Origin: Pseudomonas fluorescens
GTDB lineage: Bacteria; Pseudomonadota; Gammaproteobacteria; Pseudomonadales; Pseudomonadaceae
DNA: 64,000 nt
NCBI RefSeq assembly: GCF_902497995.1
Contig: NZ_CABVII010000007.1
Location: 62,001 to 126,000 of the forward strand
Direction of reading: 5' to 3'
A program made the position numbers and the translations under genes. Under the pieces are notes generated by a model that did not search any database, had not been told where the DNA came from, and worked only from the letters and a program-made list of their open reading frames with translations. Of the stretch, positions 9,066 through 16,745 are shown in pieces (position 1 is the first letter of the stretch; each line of letters begins with the position of its first letter).

Positions 9066-10064
9066 TTGAGCATAAATCTTCCACTGCCACTGCTGGGTGA
9101 AATGGCGATTTTCGTCAAGGTCGTCGAGACCGGCAGTTTCTCCGAGGCCGCTCGCCAGTTGGGTTCCTCGCCCTCGGCAATCAGTCGCAGCATTTCGCGT
9201 CTGGAGAAGGCGCTCGCCACCCGTTTGCTGCAACGCACCACCCGTAAATTGCGCCTGAGCGACGGTGGCGAGGAAGTGTTCAAGCGCTGCCAGGAAATGG
9301 TCAGCGCGGCCAAGTCGGTGATGGAAATCAGCGGCCAGTTCACCCACGAAGCGCAAGGGCTGGTGCGCGTCAGCGTGCCTAAAGCGGTGGGTCGGTTCGT
9401 GATTCATCCGCATATGCCGGAATTTTTGCGGCGTTATCCCAAAGTCGATGTGGAGTTGTTGCTCGAAGACCGTCAGGTGGACTTGATCGACGACAACGTC
9501 GACCTGGCGATTCGCATTACCGATCGGCCACCCGCCGGTCTGGTGGGACGGCAACTGCTGACCATCGACCATTTGCTCTGCGCAACGCCGCAGTATTTGG
9601 CCGAACACGGCACGCCGACCCACCCCCACGACTTGCTCGAGCACAGTTGCATCTACCTGGGCGAAACCCCGAGCGATGCGCGGTGGAAATTCAAGAAAGG
9701 CACCAAGGCTGTGACCGTCGGTGTACGCGGACGTTATGCGGCCAATCACACCGGTGTGCGACTGGGCGCAGTGCTGCAGCACATCGGGATTGGCAGCCTG
9801 CCGTATTTCACTGCGCGTTATGCGTTGGAGCAGGGGCTCATCGTGCAGGTGTTGCCGGACTGGACCTTCCTCGCGTCCTACCACGGCGGTGCCTGGCTGC
9901 TGCATTCGCCGACCCGTTATCTACCGCCCAAGCTTCGGGTGTTGATCGATTATCTGGTGGAGTGCCTGGAGAAGGAGCCGACCCTAAGTAAGCCGGGCAA
10001 GCCAGGGGCGTCGGCCAAAGTCGCGGCGCAATATGAGTTGCCCGAGAGTGATGGGTTGTTCTGA
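9066..10064 (+). CDS. LysR family transcriptional regulator
   Basis: A 332-residue LysR regulator: winged helix at residues about 10-70 with GSFSEAARQLGSSPSAISRSISRLEKAL, followed by a periplasmic-binding-like effector domain (LVRVSVPKAVGRFVIHP onwards). The start is a TTG at 9066 (MSINLPLPLLGEM) with AAGGA ten bases upstream; the first in-frame ATG at 9102 would cut into the helix region. By LysR custom it should regulate the divergent alaX-oxygenase-lysE cluster in response to a small effector, perhaps the exported compound. It belongs to the large CrgA-like subgroup by its tone (DDNVDLAIRITDRPPAGLVGR). Confidence 0.92.
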   Translation: MSINLPLPLLGEMAIFVKVVETGSFSEAARQLGSSPSAISRSISRLEKALATRLLQRTTRKLRLSDGGEEVFKRCQEMVSAAKSVMEISGQFTHEAQGLVRVSVPKAVGRFVIHPHMPEFLRRYPKVDVELLLEDRQVDLIDDNVDLAIRITDRPPAGLVGRQLLTIDHLLCATPQYLAEHGTPTHPHDLLEHSCIYLGETPSDARWKFKKGTKAVTVGVRGRYAANHTGVRLGAVLQHIGIGSLPYFTARYALEQGLIVQVLPDWTFLASYHGGAWLLHSPTRYLPPKLRVLIDYLVECLEKEPTLSKPGKPGASAKVAAQYELPESDGLF

Positions 10065-10070
10065 CGGGCC

Positions 10071-10140
10071 CCTTCGCGGGCAAGCCTCGCTCCTACAGGG
10101 GTAGCGCAAAACCTGTAGGAGCGAGGCTTGCCCGCGAAGG
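10071..10140. repeat. REP pair (inverted)
   Basis: Two clean REP arms, CCTTCGCGGGCAAGCC and its complement, with a short 12-base loop, forming a long hairpin between the LysR gene and the next convergent gene. Confidence 0.9.
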
Positions 10141-10174
10141 CGCCCGCCCGGTCACTGCATAATTCGGCAATGCC

Positions 10175-10212
10175 AAAAAAAGGCCCGCATGAATCACCAT
10201 GCAGGCCTTTTG
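10175..10212 (-). terminator. Rho-independent terminator for PA2817-like gene
   Basis: On the minus strand AAAAGGCCTGCAT, short loop, ATGCGGGCC then a run of seven T. It lies 16 bases after the stop of the minus-strand gene. Confidence 0.85.
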
Positions 10213-10227
10213 ATTGCTGACCGCGAA

Positions 10228-10635
10228 TCAGTGCTTGCTGTCGTCGTTCGACATCGCCAGCAGCTGTTTTTCCTGGTTCCAGTCGAAGGGTTCGTCGTTC
10301 TGTTCGGCTTCGAAACGACGCTCTTCCAGTGCCTGGTACAGGTCGATCTCATCGTCGGGCATGTAGTGCAGGCAGTCACCGGCGAAGTACCACAGCAGGT
10401 CGCGCGGGACCAGGTGGGCGATTTGCGGATAGCGGGTAATCACCTGGCACAAAATGTCCTGGCCCAGGTATTGGCTTTCGATCGGATCGACCGGCAGCAA
10501 CGCGCGCAGTTCGTCGAAGCGCTCCAGGAACAAGGCATGGCTTTCTTCGGGAACCTGATCGGCCTCACCTACGGCGACCAGGATGCTGCGCAGGTGGTCG
10601 AGCAAAACGAGATGATCGGCAACGATGTTGGACAC
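10228..10635 (-). CDS. PA2817 family protein (function unknown)
   Basis: A 135-residue acidic cytoplasmic protein that I recognise as the family named after PA2817 of P. aeruginosa, where it also lies near a large acyl-CoA dehydrogenase gene. Segments such as ESQYLGQDILCQVITRYPQIAHLVPRDL are highly conserved in that family. No catalytic motif is visible. The GTG at 10635 (SNIVADHLVLLDHL) has GAGGA eight bases upstream and is preferred to a TTG at 10656. Because the gene follows fadE on the same strand, it may be partly cotranscribed by read-through of the intervening terminator. Confidence 0.82.
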   Translation of the reverse strand: MSNIVADHLVLLDHLRSILVAVGEADQVPEESHALFLERFDELRALLPVDPIESQYLGQDILCQVITRYPQIAHLVPRDLLWYFAGDCLHYMPDDEIDLYQALEERRFEAEQNDEPFDWNQEKQLLAMSNDDSKH

Positions 10636-10654
10636 GAGATAAGTCCTCAAGAGC

Positions 10655-10694
10655 AAAACGGGCGCGGGAGTATAAAGCGCCCGCGCCGTTTTTT
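10655..10694 (-). terminator. Terminator of fadE
   Basis: On the minus strand AAAACGGCGCGGG, a loop containing TTTATACT, then CCCGCGCCCG and TTTT. The stem has one bulge. The loop holds a TATACT that could be the -10 box of the PA2817-like gene, so the end of one transcript and the start of the next may overlap. Confidence 0.75.
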
Positions 10695-10709
10695 ACATGG
10701 TGGACGGGA

Positions 10710-13157
10710 TCAGCGGACCTTTCCTTTGGTCAGCGCCAGTTCCTCTTTGTCGAAATCATCGACATCGATCACCTTGCGCCGCGCTGCTTCGGCATCACGC
10801 AGGGTTTGCGCCTCCACAGGCTGCAACACGCCGGCTTCCAGCGCTGCATCGATGACAGGTTCGCCCACCGCCGGTTTGACCTGACCGCTTTTGAGCGCCT
10901 CATGCAGTTTTTTCTGCAAGGGCTGCGCCGCGTTCAACAGGTTGCAGGCGTGTTGCAGTGCGCCGACAGCGTCATCGGCCGATTGCGGACGGTAGCAACC
11001 GCCGAGCAATTCTTCGAGGGTCGGATCGCCCTTGGCCCGGCCAATCACCGCCGCGACTTCTGCGCCGAGCTTGTCCGAGGGGCCTTTGTGACGACGACCA
11101 AGCGGGAATACGATCGCCCGCAGCAGGCAACCCAGCACCTTGTTCGGGAAGTTGCTCAGCAGCTCATCGAGTGCGCGCTCGGACTGCCCCAGGCTTTCTT
11201 CCATGGCCCAGGTAAACAACGGTGCCATATGGTCCGGTGAGTCGAGGTCGTGGTAGCGCTTGAGTGCGGCGCAGGCGAGGTACATGTTGCTGAGTACATC
11301 CCCCAGGCGCGCCGACAAGCGTTCGCGGCGTTTCAGTTCACCGCCCAGCAGCATCATGCTCAGGTCGGCGAGCATGGCGAACGCAGCGGCCTGGCGATTG
11401 AGGGCACGGAAGTAACCCTGGCTGAGCGTGTTGCCGGGCGCGTGTTCGAAATGCCCCAGGCCGAGGTTCAGCACCAGGGTGCTGGCGGCGTTGCCCACGG
11501 CGAAACCGATGTGCTTGAGCAGCAGGCCATCGAACTCGGTGAGTGCCTGGTCCTTGTCTTCGCGGCTGGCGAGGGCCATTTCCTTGAGCACGAAAGGGTG
11601 GCAGCGAATCGCGCCCTGGCCGAAGATCATCAGGTTGCGCGAGAGAATGTTCGCGCCTTCCACGGTGATGAAGATCGGCGCGCCATTCCAGCTGCGACCG
11701 AGGTAGTTGTTCGGCCCCATGATGATCGCCTTGCCGCCGTGCACGTCCATGGCGTGGCTGATGCACTCGCGACCGCGTTCGGTGAGGTGGTACTTGAGAA
11801 TCGCCGACAGTACCGACGGTTTCTCACCGAGGTCCACTGCGTTGGCGGTCAGCATCCGCGCGGCGTCCATCATCCAGGCATTGCCGCCGATGCGCGCCAT
11901 GGCTTCCTGGATACCTTCGAAGGCCGACAGCGGCACGTTGAACTGCTCCCGAACCTGCGCGTATTGGCCGGTCACCAGGCTGGTGAACTTCGCCGCGCCG
12001 GTGCCCACTGCCGGCAACGAAATCGAACGCCCGACCGACAGGCAGTTCATCAGCATCATCCAGCCTTTGCCGAGCATTTCCTGGCCGCCGATGAGGAAGT
12101 CCAGAGGGATGAACACATCCTTGCCCGAGTTCGGGCCGTTCATGAACGAAGCGCCCAGGGGCAAGTGACGGCGGCCGATTTCGACGCCGGCGGTGTCGGT
12201 CGGGATCAGCGCCAGGCTGATGCCCAGATCTTCTTCGCCGCCCAGCAGGTGATCCGGGTCGTAGGCCTTGAACGCCAGACCGAGCAGGGTGGCTACAGGG
12301 CCCAGCGTGATGTAGCGCTTTTCCCAGTTCAGGCGCAGGCCAAGGGTTTCCTGGCCTTCCCATTGTCCTTTGCAAATCACCCCGGTGTCGGGCATCGCGC
12401 CAGCGTCGGAACCCGCCAGAGGGCCGGTCAATGCGAAACAGGGGATGTCGTCACCCCGTGCCAGTCGTGGCAGGTAGTGGTTGCGTTGTTCGTCGGTGCC
12501 GTAATGCAGCAACAGTTCGGCCGGGCCGAGGGAATTGGGGACCATCACCGTGGAGGCGAGGTCGCCGCTGTGGGTAGCCAGTTTCATTGCGACCTGGGAG
12601 TGAGCATAGGCAGAGAAGCCTTTGCCGCCGAATTCCTTGGGAATGATCAGGGCGAAGAAGCCGTTTTCCTTGATGTGGGCCCAGGCTTCTGGCGGCAGGT
12701 CCATGTCTTGCCCGATCTGCCAGTCGCTGACCATGGCGCACAGTGCTTCGGTCGGGCCGTCGATAAAGGCCTGTTCTTCTTCGCTCAGTTGCGCTTTGGG
12801 ATAGGACAGCAGTTTGTCCCAGTCCGGACGACCGCTGAACAGTTCACCGTCCCACCACACCGTACCGGCGTCGATGGCCTCGCGTTCGGTTGGCGACATC
12901 GGCGGCAGGGTTTTCTGGAACCAGTTGAACATCGGCGCACTGAAATATTTGCGGCGCAGGTCGGGCAGCAATAGCGGGGCCGCGGTGGCCGCGAGCAACA
13001 CCCAGAAAATCAGCAGCAACCCACCCGGTGCACGGCTGAAAATGCCCATCGCCAACAGATAGACAGCAACGATGCCCATGGCGGGCAGCGGGGCGATGCG
13101 GCGGTGAGCCAAATAAGCGATCCCGACAACCAGAACCAGTATCCACAACAGCAGCAT
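10710..13157 (-). CDS. fadE: Acyl-CoA dehydrogenase FadE
   Basis: Catalyses the first step of fatty-acid beta-oxidation, FAD-dependent formation of the trans-2 double bond in acyl-CoA, and passes electrons to ETF. At 815 residues it matches the long membrane-associated FadE of E. coli (814). The N terminus has two hydrophobic segments (LLLWILVLVVGIAYLAH and GIVAVYLLAMGIF). The dehydrogenase core carries CFALTGPLAGSDAGAMPDTG and later HAMDVHGGKAIIMGP and GANILSRNLMIFGQGAIRCHP. The ATG at 13157 has GGAGG upstream; a GTG/ATG further up is not needed. Its electron acceptors etfBA and etfD lie 35 kb away in the same window. Confidence 0.95.
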   Translation of the reverse strand: MLLLWILVLVVGIAYLAHRRIAPLPAMGIVAVYLLAMGIFSRAPGGLLLIFWVLLAATAAPLLLPDLRRKYFSAPMFNWFQKTLPPMSPTEREAIDAGTVWWDGELFSGRPDWDKLLSYPKAQLSEEEQAFIDGPTEALCAMVSDWQIGQDMDLPPEAWAHIKENGFFALIIPKEFGGKGFSAYAHSQVAMKLATHSGDLASTVMVPNSLGPAELLLHYGTDEQRNHYLPRLARGDDIPCFALTGPLAGSDAGAMPDTGVICKGQWEGQETLGLRLNWEKRYITLGPVATLLGLAFKAYDPDHLLGGEEDLGISLALIPTDTAGVEIGRRHLPLGASFMNGPNSGKDVFIPLDFLIGGQEMLGKGWMMLMNCLSVGRSISLPAVGTGAAKFTSLVTGQYAQVREQFNVPLSAFEGIQEAMARIGGNAWMMDAARMLTANAVDLGEKPSVLSAILKYHLTERGRECISHAMDVHGGKAIIMGPNNYLGRSWNGAPIFITVEGANILSRNLMIFGQGAIRCHPFVLKEMALASREDKDQALTEFDGLLLKHIGFAVGNAASTLVLNLGLGHFEHAPGNTLSQGYFRALNRQAAAFAMLADLSMMLLGGELKRRERLSARLGDVLSNMYLACAALKRYHDLDSPDHMAPLFTWAMEESLGQSERALDELLSNFPNKVLGCLLRAIVFPLGRRHKGPSDKLGAEVAAVIGRAKGDPTLEELLGGCYRPQSADDAVGALQHACNLLNAAQPLQKKLHEALKSGQVKPAVGEPVIDAALEAGVLQPVEAQTLRDAEAARRKVIDVDDFDKEELALTKGKVR

Positions 13158-13281
13158 ATTTAATCCTCCGTGAAACCAGGGCAAAACCAGCCTTCAGAGC
13201 TTAGACGGCATCCGTAAAACAGGGTGGTCAGAGCGATGTGATTGAATTCGTAGGAAACCGTGATGAATTTTGTAGGACTGA

Positions 13282-13473
13282 TGGGCGAGTCCCGGCCGCT
13301 TCCTCGATAGTGACCACCCGTCGGTGGTGGAGTTCGCCGAAAAACATCGGGGCAGTAGTCGCGCCCCTGAAACGTTCTTTTTCGAGCACCTGGAAAAGTG
13401 CTACCCGCATCTGTTCAGCGAGCAACTGCCGGTGCTGCCGGGGGCTATGCAGAGCGATTTGAGTCGCGCCTGA
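13282..13473 (+). pseudogene. Remnant of a transglutaminase-like gene
   Basis: The reading frame from the stop at 13279 to the TGA at 13471 gives about 63 codons of protein-like sequence with no usable start. It begins SPGRFLDSDHPSVVEFAEKHRG, which resembles the N-terminal part of transglutaminase-like family proteins in pseudomonads, then jumps to FFEHLEKCYPHLFSEQLPVLPG and a terminal DLSRA. The middle of such a protein, with the catalytic Cys-His-Asp, is absent, so this looks like a gene that lost its interior. The family call is from memory and is tentative; that it is a coding relic is better supported. Confidence 0.5.
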
Positions 13474-13516
13474 TCCGGCGTATGCTGCCTGCGCATTCAT
13501 CCATAAAGAGGCGGTC

Positions 13517-14140
13517 ATGCTGAAGATCTGGGGTCGGAAAAATTCGTCGAATGTCAGAAAACCTTTGTGGGCCGCCGAGGAGCTGGGCCTGGCCTATGAA
13601 GCGATCGATGCCGGCGGCGCCTTTGGTGTAGTCGATACACCGGAGTACCGCGCGATGAATCCCAATGGTCGCGTGCCGGTGATTGAAGACGACGGTTTCG
13701 TGCTGTGGGAATCCAACACCATCGTGCGTTACCTGATGGCCCTGCACGCGAACGGCACTGCCTGGTACCCGGAGAATCCGCAAGCCCGCGCGGCCGCCGA
13801 GAAGTGGATGGACTGGACCACTTCAAGTTTTGCCGGCCCGTTCCGCACGGTGTTCTGGGGCGTATTGCGCACGCCGCAAGACAAGCAGGACTGGTCCGCC
13901 ATCAAGGCTGCGATCAAGGAGTGTGACGATCTGCTATCGATGGCCGATCAAGCGCTGGCGACCCAACCTTACCTGTCGGGCGATGAAATCGGCATGGGCG
14001 ACATTCCCCTCGGCAGTTTCATTTATGCCTGGTTCGAGATGCCGATCGAGCGTGCGCCACAGCCTAATCTTGAAGGCTGGTACGCACGACTGAAGCAGCG
14101 TCCGGCCTACAAGAAAGCCGTCATGACCGCGTTGACTTAA
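13517..14140 (+). CDS. Glutathione S-transferase family protein
   Basis: A 207-residue cytosolic GST. The thioredoxin-like N-terminal domain (residues 1-80) contains IWGRKNSSNVRKPLWAAEELG with serine residues where glutathione is activated, the cis-proline in NGRVPVIED, and the glutathione-binding ES motif in LWESNTIVRYL. The helical C-terminal domain follows, with the N-capping motif GMGDIPLG. Such proteins conjugate or isomerise electrophiles; the substrate is not evident. It stands alone between a gene relic and an ABC exporter operon. Confidence 0.92.
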   Translation: MLKIWGRKNSSNVRKPLWAAEELGLAYEAIDAGGAFGVVDTPEYRAMNPNGRVPVIEDDGFVLWESNTIVRYLMALHANGTAWYPENPQARAAAEKWMDWTTSSFAGPFRTVFWGVLRTPQDKQDWSAIKAAIKECDDLLSMADQALATQPYLSGDEIGMGDIPLGSFIYAWFEMPIERAPQPNLEGWYARLKQRPAYKKAVMTALT

Positions 14141-14273
14141 TACTCACTATCGACACACTTGACTGTACTTGTGTGGCGGCGACAAGCACCATTGCGTCCA
14201 TGCGCTGCGGTTGCATTGCTCGCCGCCCGCCCTTGTTTATTCTTTTCTTCACTTCTTGGTGCGTAAATCCGAT

Positions 14274-15206
14274 ATGAGTTCCGCTCTGTCCATCCGGCAG
14301 CTAACCAAAACCTACGGCAACGGTTTCCAGGCCTTGAGTGGTATCGATCTGGACGTCGCCGAAGGTGATTTTTTCGCCTTGCTCGGCCCTAACGGCGCTG
14401 GCAAATCCACGACCATCGGCATTCTCTCGACCCTGGTGAACAAGACCGGCGGCACGGTGAATATCTTCGGCAACGACCTGGACAAGCACCCGGCGCAGCT
14501 CAAGCGCTCCATAGGCGTGGTGCCCCAGGAATTCAACTTCAACCAGTTCGAAAAGACCTTCGACATTGTCGTGACCCAGGCCGGTTACTACGGGATCCCG
14601 CCGAAAATCGCCAAGGAGCGCGCCGAGCAATACCTGACCCAGCTTGGCCTGTGGGACAAGCGCGATGTGCCATCGCGTTCGCTGTCCGGCGGCATGAAGC
14701 GACGACTGATGATCGCCCGTGCGCTGGTCCACGAACCACGCCTGCTGATCCTCGATGAACCGACGGCGGGTGTGGACATCGAACTGCGTCGCTCGATGTG
14801 GACCTTCCTTACCGAGCTGAACAAGAAAGGCATCACCATCATCCTCACCACCCACTACCTGGAGGAGGCTGAGCAGTTGTGCCGCAACATCGGCATCATC
14901 GACCACGGCACCATTGTCGAGAACACCAGCATGAAGCAGTTGCTCGGCCAACTGCATGTCGAAACCTTCTTGCTCGACATTAAAAACAATCTGAGTGTCG
15001 CGCCGCCATTGCTCGGTTACCCGACCAGGCTGCTCGATAGCCACACCGTGGAAGTCCAGGTGGACAAGGCCATGGGCATCACCGCGCTGTTCACCCAGCT
15101 GGCGCAGCAGAACATCGAAGTGCTGAGCCTGCGTAACAAAACCAATCGCCTCGAGGAGTTGTTCGTGTCCCTGGTGGAGAAAAATCTGTCGAAGGTGGCG
15201 GTATGA
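14274..15206 (+). CDS. ABC transporter ATP-binding protein (YadG-like)
   Basis: A 310-residue ATPase of the ABC-2 exporter type. Walker A is GPNGAGKST (38-46), the signature is LSGGMKRR (from 137), Walker B is LLILDEPTAGVD (157-168), and the switch histidine is H194 in TTHYLEEAE. The C-terminal extension (about 210-310) is the usual DrrA/YadG-type tail. The ATG at 14274 was chosen; the same frame is open further upstream but without features. The stop overlaps the start of the permease gene by four bases (ATGA). The exported substrate is unknown. Confidence 0.93.
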   Translation: MSSALSIRQLTKTYGNGFQALSGIDLDVAEGDFFALLGPNGAGKSTTIGILSTLVNKTGGTVNIFGNDLDKHPAQLKRSIGVVPQEFNFNQFEKTFDIVVTQAGYYGIPPKIAKERAEQYLTQLGLWDKRDVPSRSLSGGMKRRLMIARALVHEPRLLILDEPTAGVDIELRRSMWTFLTELNKKGITIILTTHYLEEAEQLCRNIGIIDHGTIVENTSMKQLLGQLHVETFLLDIKNNLSVAPPLLGYPTRLLDSHTVEVQVDKAMGITALFTQLAQQNIEVLSLRNKTNRLEELFVSLVEKNLSKVAV

Positions 15207-15982
15207 GTTCCGAGCTGCAACCCAATCTCGTTGCACTCAATACCATCGTCTACCGTGAGGTCAGGCGCTTTACCCGGATCTGGCCGCAGACCTTGCTGCC
15301 GCCGGCCATCACCATGGTTCTGTACTTCGTGATCTTCGGCAATCTGATCGGTCGGCAGATCGGCGACATGGGTGGCTTCACCTACATGGAGTACATCGTG
15401 CCGGGACTGATCATGATGTCGGTGATCACCAACTCCTACGGCAACGTGGTCTCGAGTTTCTTCGGCAGCAAGTTCCAGCGTTCCATCGAGGAATTGATGG
15501 TGTCGCCGGTGTCGCCGCATACGATTCTGATCGGCTACACCCTGGGTGGCGTGCTGCGCGGATTGATGGTCGGGGTCATCGTGACGCTGCTGTCGCTGTT
15601 CTTCACTCATTTGCAGGTGCATCATCTGGGGGTGACCATTCTGGTGGTGGTGCTGACCGCTACGATTTTCTCGCTGCTGGGCTTCATCAACGCGGTGTTT
15701 GCGCGCAACTTCGATGATATCTCGATTATCCCGACCTTCGTGCTGACGCCGCTGACATACCTGGGCGGGGTGTTTTACTCGATCAGCTTGCTGCCGCCGT
15801 TCTGGCAGACCGTGTCACTGGCCAACCCGGTGCTGCACATGGTCAACGCTTTCCGCTACGGGATTCTGGGCGTTTCGGATATCCGGATCAGCGTGGCGAT
15901 TACCTTCATGCTGGTGGCGACTGTGGTGTTGTATATCGGTTGTGCGCGGTTGCTGGTGAGTGGGCGCGGGATGCGTACCTGA
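15203..15982 (+). CDS. ABC-2 type transporter permease (YadH-like)
   Basis: A 259-residue inner-membrane protein with six predicted helices and the ABC-2 membrane signature towards the C terminus (TPLTYLGGVFYSISLLPPFWQTVSLANPV and NAFRYGILG). It overlaps the ATPase gene by four bases and completes a two-gene exporter of the YadGH kind, whose role in envelope or drug export is poorly defined. One REP half and a terminator follow. Confidence 0.93.
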   Translation: MSSELQPNLVALNTIVYREVRRFTRIWPQTLLPPAITMVLYFVIFGNLIGRQIGDMGGFTYMEYIVPGLIMMSVITNSYGNVVSSFFGSKFQRSIEELMVSPVSPHTILIGYTLGGVLRGLMVGVIVTLLSLFFTHLQVHHLGVTILVVVLTATIFSLLGFINAVFARNFDDISIIPTFVLTPLTYLGGVFYSISLLPPFWQTVSLANPVLHMVNAFRYGILGVSDIRISVAITFMLVATVVLYIGCARLLVSGRGMRT

Positions 15983-16001
15983 CGAGAGACCGCGTCGTCT
16001 G

Positions 16002-16028
16002 CTTCGCGGGCAAGCCTCGCTCCTACAG
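16002..16028. repeat. Single REP half
   Basis: CTTCGCGGGCAAGCCTCGCT followed by CCTACAG, without an inverted partner, just after the permease gene. Confidence 0.7.
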
Positions 16029-16052
16029 CGAAAGCGTCAGCCCGGACACCAC

Positions 16053-16086
16053 AAAAAAACGGCCTCCCCAACAAGGAGGCCGTTTT
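16053..16086. terminator. Bidirectional terminator
   Basis: AAAAAAACGGCCTCC, small loop, GGAGGCCGTTTT. It separates the convergent ABC exporter operon and the DUF2062 gene and could serve both. Confidence 0.88.
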
Positions 16087-16090
16087 GCAT

Positions 16091-16609
16091 TCACTGCATC
16101 CGCTTTTTCTTGCGCCGCGCCCATTGCCGACTCACCCACCAGCGCCAATACATCATCACCAGGCAATAAGCCAAGCCTCCGAGCACCAGCCCCACCACCA
16201 CCGATCCCAGCAAAAACGGCTGCCACAATGTCGAGAGTTGGCCGCTGATCCACTCCCAGGTCAGTGCATCCGGCAAATGCCGGGCAGGGACATCCATCAA
16301 CCAGGCACCGGTCTGGTACGTGCAGAAGAACACGGCCGGCATGGTGATCGGGTTGGTCAGCCAGACCAGGCTGACGGCGATCGGCATGTTGCCGCGCACG
16401 ATGATGGCGAGGATGGCGGCCACCAGCATTTGCAAGGGGATCGGCAGAAAAGCCGCGAACAGACCCACTGCCATGGCCCGGGCGACGGAGTGTCGGTTGA
16501 GGTGCCAGAGGTTCGGGTCATGCAGCAGAGTGCCGAGAAAGCGTAAGGACTTGTGTTCCCTGATGCTCGTCGGGTCTGGCATGTAACGTTTGAATAAGCG
16601 CCGGGGCAT
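16091..16609 (-). CDS. DUF2062 domain-containing protein
   Basis: A 172-residue membrane protein of the DUF2062 family, adjacent to comEC. The conserved part is SVARAMAVGLFAAFLPIPLQMLVAAI, then a GNMPIAVSLVWLTNPITMPAVFF segment, with two or three membrane helices in all and a very basic C terminus (ARRKKKRMQ). The ATG at 16609 (MPRRLFKRYMPDP) was chosen; a long open extension upstream overlaps the divergent comEC gene and is not credible. Function is unknown. Confidence 0.88.
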   Translation of the reverse strand: MPRRLFKRYMPDPTSIREHKSLRFLGTLLHDPNLWHLNRHSVARAMAVGLFAAFLPIPLQMLVAAILAIIVRGNMPIAVSLVWLTNPITMPAVFFCTYQTGAWLMDVPARHLPDALTWEWISGQLSTLWQPFLLGSVVVGLVLGGLAYCLVMMYWRWWVSRQWARRKKKRMQ

Positions 16610-16745
16610 AAGGCTTCTCGGTCGGTCAAGGCGGCAAGTATGTCTGGATTCCATGAACCGCCCATTCAGACTTTGTGACAATTGATAACCGTGGTCGTGC
16701 GATAAGTTAGCTATGCCTAGGGATGGAACTCTCAAGGACGGGCTT

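Noticed and set aside
11250..12974. A 574-codon open frame opposite fadE
   Set aside because: Shadow of fadE with His/Gln/Val/Gly-rich composition typical of the complement of Pseudomonas coding sequence.
14169..14273. N-terminal extension of the ABC ATPase gene
   Set aside because: The 35 extra residues lack family features; the ATG at 14274 gives the normal start.
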